Source of the DNA: Styela clava
Taxonomy: Eukaryota; Chordata; Ascidiacea; Stolidobranchia; Styelidae
DNA length: 64,000 nucleotides
Reading direction: 5' to 3'
NCBI RefSeq assembly: GCF_964204865.1
Contig: NC_135262.1
Span: 8,618,001-8,682,000, forward strand
The translations under genes and the position numbers were made by a program. Of this stretch, positions 1 to 12,005 are shown piece after piece; position 1 is the stretch's first letter, and every line of letters starts with the position of its first letter. The notes beneath the pieces were generated by a model that was not told the DNA's origin, made no database searches, and saw nothing but the letters and a program-made list of their open reading frames with translations.

Positions 1-452
1 AATCAGGCCTGAAACGTTTACTCAAAAGTCAACAGATTCCATGTTAATATACATTTAATGTGACTTCTGATGCTGCATGTTGTCGCTGCGGGCCTTGAAC
101 GGTTGCTCACATGCAGCCCAAGTTGAAATCTACGATACTCATCACTCTTTTTCGTTTAGGCATCTCCGTAGTATTTTAAAACTCTATCGCTTTGTGATGT
201 CACAATATATGTTCCAGAATCCCCATGTTTTGTCACAATGCCTGTCTGGTAATTCTCTTACATAACATAGACATGCGCTGGGCCCGCGTTGTCAAACGTA
301 TTGGGAATTTTTTGCCAAATTTGGCCATAAAATAGTTTGAAGTCTAGTAACAATAGTAAGCTTAATCTTAGAATAATAGATTTTTCTGGGAGCCATATGC
401 CGTCACCAAAAGAGCCATATATGGCTCGTGAGCCATGGGTTCCCGACCCCTG
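1..452 (-). mobile_element. hAT-type MITE copy, possibly cut by the window edge
   Basis: This stretch is the reverse complement of the element at 32478-32938; both contain the same GAGCCATATATGGCTC palindrome. It ends at 452 with the terminal motif GGTTCCCGACCCCTG, the same terminal inverted repeat as the other copy. The opposite terminus lies at or beyond base 1 and has diverged, so no target duplication can be confirmed. It carries no coding capacity; apparent ORFs here are inherited from the repeat. Confidence 0.75.
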
Positions 453-2822
453 ATCTATGCCTTTGTTTTTGAAACACACATGTGTGATCTTATGAGATTT
501 TGCACATTCTTTGTAAGAATATGTGACTGTATATATATACAATCTGATTTCATTCCAAGAGCAATTACCTCATGCGTCATCGTTTCTCAACCAGTAGTTT
601 GCAACCCCAAGAAAGCAGTGTAGATCGTTTTGAGGGTCGATGTTCTGCCTAAGCCGAGATATTTTCCCGAAAAAGAACATCTGAAAAATAACGGTTTCAA
701 TCTCTGGCAGCATGATTACGTTTTTTTTTTGTCAATATATTTTATTAGCCTGAAATTAAAAGCTTTCGGTAGGTTAATTGAGATATCGAGAAATACTGCT
801 AAAATATTAATATTTTGTCACTCTGTTGTTTGATTAAATTCTTTATTCTTATATATATATATATATATATATTGCGTATGTTTATTTCAGCTCTTCACCA
901 AAATACATGAATAATCGCTTGTCATATTTCGCTGGCAAAATTTCATCCTTGAATACAAGCAATTTTTAAAGGAGCGTTTTTTTTCTTCTTTTTTTCAATC
1001 TCAACCTTGACAATTTAACTATTGACTGCTGAATAATATCATGTTACAAAACTTTTTGAAGTTGACTTTAAAACTGTCACTTGTTATCAATCTTCTGGAA
1101 CATTTTCAATTGCACTAGTAATTCATATCTTAATACGCGCGTTTGCAAATCTGTACAAGTAATACATCTGTAGCAGCAAACATACGAAGTTGCGAGAGAT
1201 GCAAATGCCGCGTGTGATGAACCCATAACTGCATTGCGCTAATATGCATGTACCATGATGTCAAATTCGTCTTTCTTCATTATGATTTTCGAACACCGTC
1301 GTGCGTTATAGTCAATAGAGACCACACATTTTTTGAAAACGAATAGCCTTCTTAGAAGCACAGAGTTTTGTAATAGCCATTGGTCTTTTTTAAGTGAACA
1401 CAGTTACGGTAGAAAAGGCATAGCCTTACGAGAAGGAATATAAACTTCTTATAGAAATAAGAAAATATATATAGTATAAACATATGCGAATCATCTTGCT
1501 AGTGTCATTATTGCATTAATATTTCTCCAACCTTAACAACCAAAAAAATTCTTCCTATACATTACCTCCGAAAATTTTCAATGACCATTTTGAAACTGTC
1601 CAACTGTCCACCAAGACAATCCATTCTTCTTGTACCGATCACTAGGGCTGGGAATGGTTAAGCGATTTTAGATAGTTAACGGTTACGATTTATTTTAACC
1701 TTGAACTGACATCTTAGGTACAAATCATCTTTATAATGTACAATTTCTTTAAAAATGATTACATCATCGCAAATTCATTTCCTGTGGCGTTTAATTCAAA
1801 TGAATATCACTGACTGTATTGGTAAGGACCCAAGAAATAAAAAAATTATTTGGAAGTACCAAGATTGCTGATTATGAAAATTTGATAATGATAAATTCAG
1901 AATCAGTTTTCGGTAAAAACATGGTGTTCACAATTTTATTGCAAAATCGTCTTTTCAAGGTGCGCAGTTGATGCTGTATTTCTTTATGATATCTCAAAGT
2001 AGAATTTGCACATCGAGCACTGAAAATTTTTCACATAAAGAACATTTAATAACGGAATCGGGTTTTACTAAATACTTTCATATCTTCGAAATACGCTGCG
2101 TATCTCTTGCAGCAGAGCAATAACGAAACTATTACGATTCGTGAATAATTCTGAGAGATTCCGGGATAAGATCACGAGAAATTGCTTCGTAACAATTGTG
2201 ACCCTGAAATTTTCCCTTAAATTCCCAGCACAGGACGTCATTCCCATATTGACACAGCAGCTTGACGTTTTTTGATACAACATTGAAATTCCGTGATTTT
2301 AACAAACATGAATCCCGACATCGAGATTATGAAAAGGGGTATTCCCAGTTGGAATAGTTTGAAAATAACACAAAAACGATCTTTCAATGAAAACAAATAT
2401 TTGCCAATGATTTAGTGCACACTAAAATTGTTATGCGGTTTGGACCACTCTGTGTTACATAATTAACATATTGTTTCACGTGCGGTACGGAAATCTTTGG
2501 ATTAAAACGGTAAGCTGTGAAGTAATGATATCATAAATTTCAGAAGATATAGGGAGTGAACTCTCACTCATCCTAGTTTTGAGGTGTGGCATGTGGCATC
2601 ACAGTTTACTTCTAGACTCGAATATAATTTTATTTGATCATACAGAAAGTGGCTCATATACCAATGCAGATGGTCAGTCAAATAAACAACACATCTTTAC
2701 AAGTTACAAATAGTTTTATCACTAATACCAAAATATCTACATCTAAATTTCTAGAATACTGTAGAAGTTACCATTCCTTACTGTACATTTCCGATTACAT
2801 TGTTGATACAGTCCATCTATAA
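453..2822. other. intergenic, no gene recognised
   Basis: AT-rich DNA with a TA microsatellite around 850-872. No ORF with recognisable similarity or a believable exon chain. A block around 2576-2760 resembles 56494-56680 and is probably a dispersed repeat. Confidence 0.5.
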
Positions 2823-3716
2823 CAGTGGTTCTCAACCTGTGGTACGCGGAAGCTTTTCAAGTGGTACGCGAGCAGATTTGGATTATTGCAACAATTAACT
2901 TTTGAGTTGGCTAAAAGATGATGAAAATATTTTCTGTTGTCTTCGTGAATGTATTCGCTGAACGGGTTTATAACGTTAGCAGTCCTTCGCCCGCTACTGC
3001 CCGCCTAAACGGAAACCAGACGTGCATGTTTTTGCCCGTTTCGGCAACGAACGGAACGTTCGAGATATCCTGATAGTGTCTTGATACGGTTCCAATACAT
3101 TTGAACCCACGTACATTTGAACCCATGACAATTGCACCTGTATGCTATTGCACCTATGGAATTTTTTTTGTTTCACGGATAGTTAAACCCATACTAACCC
3201 TAACCCATGGGTTTTAGCACCCGCATATAGATTGAACCCGTGGATATACGCATGGGTTCAAATGTACGGTTACCTCTTGATACATCATACGGATGTTGCT
3301 ACTGCTACCTGATGTATGTGATGGATGATCTTCATCTACTCAAGTTTTGAGGCAGATCAATTTGGATACTAGGTTGGGCAGTTCGTGATAGTGACTATCG
3401 CCGACCGAAGTGTATTCGTAAGCGTTTTGCAATAATTCAGTGGTGGCGATGATTAAAGCCTTTCAGCTCCGACGGTAGACAACACAAATTCTCTCGCGAT
3501 TTTGCACGCAATTAATACGTTTTTACTGCCTATAATCAATATGTGAAACTTTGTAGGTCTAAATATGGATGTAGTGCCACATGGAAATAATATCCTAGCG
3601 CGTTTCTTGTGCCATTGTTCCCCGCCACAAAAGGGGGGTTTGAACGTCGGTGGTACTCGGCCAGAGTAAAAATTACAAAAGTGGTACGTGGTCACGAAAA
3701 AGGTTGAGAATCACTG
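2823..3716. mobile_element. hAT-type MITE with CAGTGGTTCTCAACCT ends
   Basis: The left end reads CAGTGGTTCTCAACCT and the right end AGGTTGAGAATCACTG, inverted repeats with one mismatch. They also share inner sequence (GTGGTACGCG on the left, GTGGTACGTG on the right). The CAG...CTG ends are typical of hAT elements. The flanks (atctataa, atataaat) do not form a clean 8-bp duplication. No transposase frame is present. Bases 3105-3290 hold a copy of a second repeat also seen at 25680-25830, so the element is composite. Confidence 0.7.
3105..3290. repeat. degenerate AACCCATGNACAATTGCACC repeat, copy 1
   Basis: Short degenerate units such as TTGAACCCATG, CAATTGCACC and TAACCCATGG. The arrangement closely matches 25680-25830, and the motif is related to the units at 19610-19720 and 25020-25290. 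No coding signal. It lies inside the hAT MITE 2823-3716. Confidence 0.6.
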
Positions 3717-4620
3717 ATATAAATTCAAGCAACTTCGCACTTATTATGTTCTTTCGAACTACGCCGCGGAATTCGTAATATATATGAAAATTGTATTACT
3801 CAACACTATGGTTATTGTGACTACCGTGCTCTATTTTGCATTTAGCTTACACTTCTTTAAATCATCTAACTAAAATATATATTGGTTAAAACAGCCTCAA
3901 GCAATTTAGTATCTCTCTAATGGATATGGCATATTTTCACAGATTTCTTCTGCGCTGCAAAATACTAAATAAATAAATTGAAGATATTGTTTGTATTGTG
4001 AATGAGTGGAATACATGCATACGAATGAACTTAAAAAAACTTGCAAAAGCATATTTTGGTAACATGTCCAGTTGTGTCCATTTGTCTACTGTAAATTCAA
4101 ACTTTCGATTCGTCGCTGTTCTTTTTTCAATTTAAACATCCATGTAATATTGTTCTCCTATTGGTACCGAAAAAGGGAGAATTACACTATCTTACGATGA
4201 TTCATGAAGTATTTAAACTACCCTTTCGTTCACCGTCTATATATGAGAGTATATGAATGAACTACCTAAAAGTACCTTTGTTCGACCAATTCAGCTCATA
4301 GACGAATGGAATCAGTCATGTGATGACATTCTGTTTGGTCTTGGCAGTATTTGAGAATTTCGTAGATGTAATACTTCACGTCGTTACAGAAATTGGTCAC
4401 TTGATTTACATAAATAAACATAAAAATTACGCTAGAGTGTTTTCATATGAGTATGAAAGATATGATCTTTCTTTTCACTTTGTTATTGGAATCCATGCTA
4501 TTAATATATTTAATATTTTGAGATCCTAACGTTGACAAATTTATCATATATTTTATATGCAGTATAGCAAAATAATAATATCTGTATTGGGAATTTAAAA
4601 CTGATTCTCACTGCCTTTAG
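3717..4620. other. intergenic, upstream of the lectin locus
   Basis: AT-rich; no gene seen. A pyrimidine-rich tract ending in CTTTAG at 4620 lies two bases before the first ATG of the next gene. It could be a cis-acceptor of a 5' UTR intron or a spliced-leader acceptor. Confidence 0.4.
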
Positions 4621-4622
4621 TC

Positions 4623-7600
4623 ATGTGGCAAGGACCACCGGAGGAAGACAATATCTATGAAGGTGAAATTCGATACGAAAATAATCAAGGTAATTGATGC
4701 AATTTTTTTAGTTTTTGTCGATAAAATATCTCAAAATATAAGATGTCATCATATCTCCAAGATAAATTAAAACCAAGCCACTCGCCCCGACGTCCCTTAT
4801 TGTAATGTTAGTCCTGTCCATTTATTTATTGGTATATATATTTTTTATTGGGTCCAAGTCACCATCGGAAATGTGCCAAGACCTCCCCTCAGAGGCCCCC
4901 CAAGAGGACAAATACAAAGAGAGGGCGAATGCAGTAATAATCCACAGCAGCAAAACAAATCTGCTTCGTCGAATCGAGACGAACAACATGAGGCAACTAT
5001 TTTAAAATTTGGGATTGTTGTTGTCGTCTTGTCTGTCCTTATTATCCTGCTGTTGGTAGGACTGTTCATACAAATTGTTCAACATCAAGGGAAGGTATTT
5101 TCATGTTTTTGTGAATTTTAAACGCATATGTATAACCATATATGGTTAAAATTTGATTTGCTGCATTTTAGATTAATATATTTATTATTATTTCCATCTC
5201 CATTTCACCCCCTCTGAGGCACCGACCAATTCAACGCTTTCCTTTTCGTCTAGCTCATTGGGACAGTTATATTATTATAAAATAATAAGACCCGTGATCT
5301 GAATCTGTTTTGCAGAAAATATGATATTAACAAATATGTTCAAGATTAAAATGACTTTAATTTGAAATAAATATAGATCTTGTTGAATGCTGAATATCAG
5401 AAAATTTGCCTCATTCTCAGATATTTCATTGTCTTTCCCCCGGAATGAATTTTTTTTTACCTGTTGACGATAATTTATGAAAGAACATTTGACTTTAACT
5501 TAATGATTATTCGTGATATTACATAAAAAAAGGGCGCGGTATGGCAGTTGTTGACTGTCAGCTTTGGTACTTTGTAATTACAAAGCTAACTTCAAATAAT
5601 TTACGGAGTGTGAAAGTAGTATCTTATAGTGACGGTATTACTGCATATATAAATCGTGCAATACTAACACTCTATATGCCCAATCGTTCATGGTTGATTG
5701 CCGAACATTTGCTAGCGTGTTCAATTAGGATTTTTTCTTCTTATAAGCATGACGTAATAAACCTCTGGAACTTTCTATATTTCCCTTTACTTTTTCGGTT
5801 TAATATTAACGTCCTAGTTCTAGTTATGCAACCTTGCAGTTACATTGTTTCCTGAATTATTCATAATAGGAAAATTGTGTTACTCAATAACGTGATATCC
5901 CACGATGCTCTATGTTAGAATCTCACCTCGCTTATTCATTTTATCTCAAATTTTATCGTTTAAACGTGCTGCATAAGGCGATATTCCCGCACAAAGCAAA
6001 CCAGAAATTAACCCTAATAAATTCTCTAAGAGATTGAGTTTAAAATTTTTGTTTTAGAGTGGGCTATAGTATATGTAAATAAAATTCGAAACAACTTGCA
6101 AAATTATTAATGGATTTGTGTTTTTCCAAAGATCTGCGTGTTTGCTAAGTTTTTTTAAAACTCATATAATCATCACAAAATTTACAATCCAACATATATT
6201 CAAACTTGCTGGTTGCCTGGCTGATTTTGTTTGCTTTGTACACTCCTTATTTCGAAAAACATTTATTCTTGCTTTGAATAATAGTTTTCAAAGATTTTGC
6301 ATCAGAACTGAAGATTCGGCTTAATATTAATAGCCTACTTGGGATAACAAATAAAACAAACTTTATGAATTACCGACTAGCAAATCGCTTCTATATATAG
6401 CTTCCAAATATCAGAAAATTTGATAACATGACATTTTTATTTGAAAATTTGCAGCATTATGTTGGTGGAATTCTGAAAATATAAATTCTCAAGATTTGGT
6501 GAATACGCATGTATATACATGAATTATGTGAGATGGCCTATAAGTGGGTTCTCTTACTTATATATCGATTAATAAATCGAATCTATATACCACTCGGGGG
6601 AAAGATATTTACTATATAAATGACCAGTATCAGTAATTATCTATGAAGCTGGTATGACGTAGAATAATTATCAGTTTGTTTGATTGGCAAATCTCAGAAA
6701 ATTAGAAACTTGGGCAATTGCGTTTATATTTCTATTGGGAATGATGTCAGAGATCCCCAGAACTTTCCATTCTTTGTTGTGAACTTTCGATATTATTCAT
6801 GTTCTATATATATCTAGTTATGCAGACTTGCACTTGTTTTGTTTTCCGAAATATCAGTATTGAGAATGGAAAAACGATATTACCCAATACTGTGATATAC
6901 CACCGTGCTTGAATGCTGAATTTTGATCTTACATTTTTATATATGATAAAATATAATGGTCGAAATGGACTATATTGAATGATTCAGCTTAGCTCATTCA
7001 CATGCGAAAGAAGGAAGTTGACTATAACCCACGATCAATAGAGTGCGGTATGTGCGAATGAAACTGGAAACAAATAGCAAAACGATTAATGCCTTTGGTT
7101 CACTCAGATATCAGCATCATTTTGTATTTCTCTTGAAACTCATATTATTATCAAAAAATTCACGATCTAGCATCCTATATCTTAGTTTTAAATTGAAATA
7201 TTATCGATGTGCGGAAATTTTAATATTTGATATAAATAAAACTGCTTTGCAAGTAATTATACGGACACTGCTGTTATTAATATGCAAGAACTGTCTGAAT
7301 ATTCTTTAGCCTAATGTTTGTTTATACATGTTTAGACTACAACAGGCGGGTGAGGAAATTCTGATCAACAATGTCACACAAACACATCTGTATCCAACGG
7401 TTTCACTGTTTCTTCCTTGGAGAAAACGCTGAATCAACTTGTAGCCGACAGAAAAAGCGGTCCGGTGAAATCCTGCCACGAATTGAAGAAGTTGGGTTTC
7501 AAGGCCGATGGTGTTTATTACATACAAACTGATAAGGATTATCCTAAAACCGAGGTGAATCTACTCATACATCTTACCATAGGCTAACTAGACATACAAC

Positions 7601-9031
7601 GTAAAATACGTGAATAGATTATAGAATGCGATGTGATTTAGCGGATTTTGAAAAACAATCATGTATAGAGTGATATAATGAATATTTTGAAAAACCAAAA
7701 CTCGTATCCTTTTCTAAACAAGAGAGAAATGCCCAAATCTGTGAACACGAAAGCCGAAACGAAGTAGTACGGGTAGATGGGTATCTAATACTTAAAGTAG
7801 CCTACCGTAGTCTTCCCTACTTCGTTTGACCACCAGATCGCGACTATAGCGAACGCGGAACCACTACAAAGTGCGCAGTTTTTTTTATTTTGGTGACGTC
7901 ATCACCTCATATAGCGACAACAACAATCTTCAACTACTGAAACTTTCAAAGCAATTTTTATAGTATTAAAAAGAATAGCGGTTTTTTTCATAACAACACA
8001 ATTCTAACAACAACAACAATGTAATGCTGGAACGGTTCATAGGTGTATTTCGTGTCCAATAAAATACACTTGAATATACCTAATTCTGATCCATTGATTG
8101 AAGGTTTACTGTGACATGACGTCTGATGGCGGTGGGTGGACTTTAGTAGCAAGTGTGCACGAATCAAATATTTCCGTGAAATGCGGATTAGATGATCTGT
8201 GGTCAAGATATGGTCTGATAAATGAAGTGACATATCCAGGTAAATAGGATTCGAATAATTCACAGCTTATCAACTGAATCTTCCTTTTGCTCAATGCTGT
8301 TCGATCTACTTGTTCGCAAATATAAAACAAATTGTTTATTATTTTCCCCCTATTTCAAACAGACAAGACCAACTGGGAAGGTCATAACACTTTTGGAAAT
8401 CTTTTCAAATGTACTTCAGATGACTACAAAAATGATGCATATCATAATATGCAGGTATTAATTTTTTATCATATTATACAAATACTTGTTATATTGCTAT
8501 GAATGACAACATACATTTGCCCGTGATACGTATTAAAAATATACTTCATTGTTTCAGGTTGAAAACATCATGATTTGGCACGTTCCTTCTAAATTATCGT
8601 TGACTACAATGAAGCAAGAAGCCTACCTTCGTTATAGAACAACCAATAAGTTTATGAAAAATTACGGTGGAAACTTGAAGAATCTATACGAAAAGCATTT
8701 CCCGTTGAAGAAATTAGGTTTAAATCTTGCTTTCTACTTAGTAAAGATTGCTGTTAACATTGAATGATTTTTGTCATGTAGTCATCAAAATTACGTGAAA
8801 GTGTGATTATAATATATATTCAATATAGACATTAATTTTGGTCCCATTTTTGCTAAAATCCATCTGAAAATTTTTATATTCACAGACAGTCCAGCTGAAG
8901 ATGTTCTTGAAGCTTTGGCAAAAAAGGCGGGAAATATTAGAAGACAAATACCAGATTGGTACGACTACACATACGGAGACAATCCTACCCAAATAAACGA
9001 TGAAAAAATGTACTCGCCATATGGAAATCAG
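4623..9031 (+). CDS. type II transmembrane intelectin-like lectin, unit A (N-terminal part, no stop found)
   Basis: Spliced gene read from exon signals. Exons 4623-4689 and 4859-5094 join in phase and encode a short polar, Pro/Gln-rich cytoplasmic head followed by one hydrophobic segment (IVVVVLSVLIILLLVGLFI), hence a type II membrane anchor. The intelectin/fibrinogen-like domain follows in exons about 7355-7554, 8104-8239, 8363-8454, 8558-8717 and 8886-9031, whose phases agree. Diagnostic motifs are SCHELKKLGF, VYCDMTSDGGGWTLVASVHE, CTSDDYKN, IWHVPSK, YLRYRT and YSPYGNQ, closely matching vertebrate intelectins. Intelectins bind microbial glycans at cell surfaces or when secreted. Two problems remain. 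The domain frame is blocked by TGA at 7351-7353, so the acceptor must lie after it (AG at 7353-7354, phase 1); this does not fit the phase-0 end at 5094 and implies an unseen exon or a sequence error. Also, no C-terminal exon or stop follows 9031 before unit B. Confidence 0.7.
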
Positions 9032-9116
9032 GTATCAATTACATTCCACCGTAACCTCATGTCTTGGACTCGCTCACTCTCAGCGCGAACTGTTTCTGTT
9101 AGCGGTAGGGTTAGGG

Positions 9117-9804
9117 TAGTGGTTCCCAACCTTTTTTATATCTCGGCACACTATTGAGCTCTTTAAATCACCTATCACAAAACATGAACATTTTCTACTT
9201 AATAACTATTGATTAATAGTTATTAGTTACCAATATTATACCTGTTTTCTCACAATAATAAAAAGCACGAGAGCGCATTCGGAGCACCTCACATAATTGG
9301 TAAAGATGGGCGGCCGCACGGGTAATACGTGGTCTTATTACGAACGTCGAAGTTTGGATTTATTATTACAGAGTGAATTCGGGATTTTATTCCGATTTTT
9401 ATCTCTTGCGTATTAAATAGTGAATAAAAACCCTGCAAAGTCCTTGCGTGAATCCTGAATATTATTTTGAGTTCGAATGGTAATTTGAGAAATCTGCAAT
9501 AATGGCAATTCCACTAGTCAAATAGCAATTCCTTGGTGAAATTTGGGAAAAATTTCGCAAGAAGGTAGCTACTAGCTATTCGAGTGTTATAATTGCAGCG
9601 CTTATTGAGCATTGTGCAAAGTGAAGTGTACAGTCTCTATAAAATCTGAACAAATTAATCTAAGCATCATCAGTTATCTTTTATGGAATTTAACCTACGA
9701 ATACATTAATATTTGATATAGAAAACCTAAGCCTACCTTCAGCTCAATTTGGCGAAACACGGTAAAATATTATTTATCTTTTACTTATTTGTGATCTATA
9801 CAGA
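9117..9804. other. intron or intergenic spacer with one-sided hAT-like end
   Basis: At 9119 the sequence TAGTGGTTCCCAACCTTTTT resembles one hAT terminus, but no matching right end was found downstream. No intelectin C-terminal exon for unit A was found in this interval. Confidence 0.35.
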
Positions 9805-11941
9805 ATGGATGGAGACAGATCCTTAGTCAAAACCAAAACTTCTCAACCGTTTATCATGATCAATGTTATATCAAACGAAGACAGAGTGATCAAATATTAC
9901 AACACGCTAGTGAGTTTTCTTTACTTGGTTTAACTTAAATGCAAAGCCTGGGGAAATTTCGAATGGCTAAGAATCAGGAGTTGGATAAAAAAAATTTCAT
10001 CCTATAGCAAATTGAATATTGTGATAGTGATTAACGTCCTAAAGTCATTATCCATTTTCGTCCAGTTTCTGTGCTAAATCATTAACACATAAATGCACAA
10101 CGTTGAACCTCGTTTTGGATCTGCGGTTTTCGTTATAGGTACTGATCATAACTTCATAAGTTATATTGAGCTTGACGACAAGTGATTCGAACGAACTACC
10201 GATATTGCATATATGTATATAAATGTTTGTTTTGTGATTTGAAAATCATAGCACTCAAATTTTATTGAAATAAACAGCACGATTTTAGAGCAAACCCATG
10301 TCTAAAACACAACATATCTAACCGCTCTGTCAGAATTTTCCTCTGAAAAAAAGTATGAACACCAAGAAAATATTTTACAGATCAAATCACGACGAAACAA
10401 CGATGAGGACATAGTCAGTCAGTTGCAGAACAACGTTACCAACGGAAATTATAAACTGCAGTATAACTTGATCCAATTCTCTTACGAAAACCAACCAACT
10501 CCGGTTGAATTTCATTTCATCGTGTATAACGTTGCAGTAAGTACACGTTGAAGCACATAATTATAAACATTGAAAATATGTAATTTTCACCGCAGCTACA
10601 CCTACCACCGACAACAAAGCAGACAATTATTTGCATAATGTCATTAATCTCTTTGCAAGATAATGCATTCATACATCTGTATATCATAGAATACCTTGCA
10701 TTTTTTCTGACTCGACAAAACTGAATTCCTATTCGTTTTTCAAATAAATTTAACCATAGTCCGAATTTCGTTTTTAGTAATCCAACGAAAAGTTTTTTTT
10801 CTTAAGCTATAGATATTTTTATTACAGAAGTAATGCATAAATAATATTTTTTTTTTATCTAGAAGTGGAGTTCAGTCGAACCATCTTCGTTCGAGCTCAC
10901 GTACTCTCGCATTAGGGGTGAATACAGAAACAGCAGGTTTCAAATCGACGGTAGCCCCTCTAACATGATTATGGGGTATTTGCTCCTTAGTAGGTAAAGA
11001 TTTCTGTGTTGCTGATACAAAATAAAAACTGGGTTTATCAATAATTAAAATATTCGTGCTTGTTTTCAATAATAGGGAAAATGGAAGCAACGTGACAATA
11101 ACTCAATCTGACGCCGTTGCAAGCATTATATTGAACGCAATTATGTCCGTGGATGATCTGTTCAATGGTATTTTTTTTTATTTCACTGCAATGCTAATTG
11201 AGTTATCGTTGTTTGATTACTGTACGTTATCTTTTTAAAATTATTGATATTATGTCTTTCAGAGTATCCGGAAAATTCCCTTCTGGTTCCAATCACTATT
11301 GACAAAGGAAGCAATGATCAAATCATGGAGATGATACCACCGATTTACAGAGCTCATGTCGAGCCGGGATATCTGCAGTTTCGTGCCTACAATTTGACGG
11401 GATACCCCAATGCGTTATGTCCAGGTGTGAAGTAAGTGTTCTCAAGTCATATTTGCGTTATTTCTTTCACCTTGTATAGTAAATGTGTAAAAGAGTAATA
11501 TAAAAAACATTCCCCAAACCGAAGAAACGAGAATATTTATTATCCAAGTTAAAAACCTACGCGCGGTGGAAGCTGTGTTTAGGGATAAAAATGTAAAACA
11601 ACAATTTATGTTTCAGGGTTAAATCAATCTCACCTGAATATTTATGCATTGGGGGTTTATCAAACGATGCAACAAAATATGCAACATGCGGTGACTTTGC
11701 AGGTATGATATAAAAGAGTGAGAAGTTGAAATAAATATTATTAGCGCACGTAATCTGCTGCTAATCAATACATCTCACTAAATGACACCATGTTTGATAT
11801 TGATACTACAATAAGATTCCATTACATACTTTTTCAGGATGGGGAGGAAAATCAAATGACATCATCGCACAGTCGTCTGCAAACGGATCCGCCCATTCAA
11901 AAGATGATATTTCGTCTTCCATCCTCATATTTTATCGTTAG
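9805..11941 (+). CDS. intelectin-like protein, unit B (divergent N-terminal part, conserved C-terminal part)
   Basis: Seven exons join without phase conflict: 9805-9909, 10381-10536, 10863-10993, 11076-11167, 11263-11431, 11617-11702 and 11838-11941 (TAG), 280 codons from the ATG at 9805. The last three exons match the intelectin C-terminus: YLQFRAYN, PNALCPGV, LCIGG, CGDFAGWGG and the terminal ILIFYR. The upstream exons (for example FHFIVYN, FELTYSRIRGEYRN) are not recognisable, though they may be a very diverged counterpart of the N-terminal half. AATAAA at 12000-12005 supports the 3' end. It could be a separate paralogue or the distal part of unit A: exon 9031 ends in phase 0 and could join 10381 in frame. 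Including exon 9805-9909 from an upstream exon would shift the frame to a TGA. That exon therefore behaves like an independent first exon. Confidence 0.65.
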
Positions 11942-11999
11942 TGTATTAGCATGTCTCTAAAATACACCTTTGTCATTTAAAATCCATTCTACGCGGGAA

Positions 12000-12005
12000 A
12001 ATAAA
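12000..12005 (+). terminator. polyadenylation signal AATAAA of unit B
   Basis: AATAAA about 60 bases after the unit B stop codon, a normal spacing for a short 3' UTR. Confidence 0.5.

Noticed and set aside
3453-3695. 80-codon minus-strand ORF inside the 2823-3716 MITE
   Set aside because: No transposase motif; probably chance or a tiny decayed remnant.
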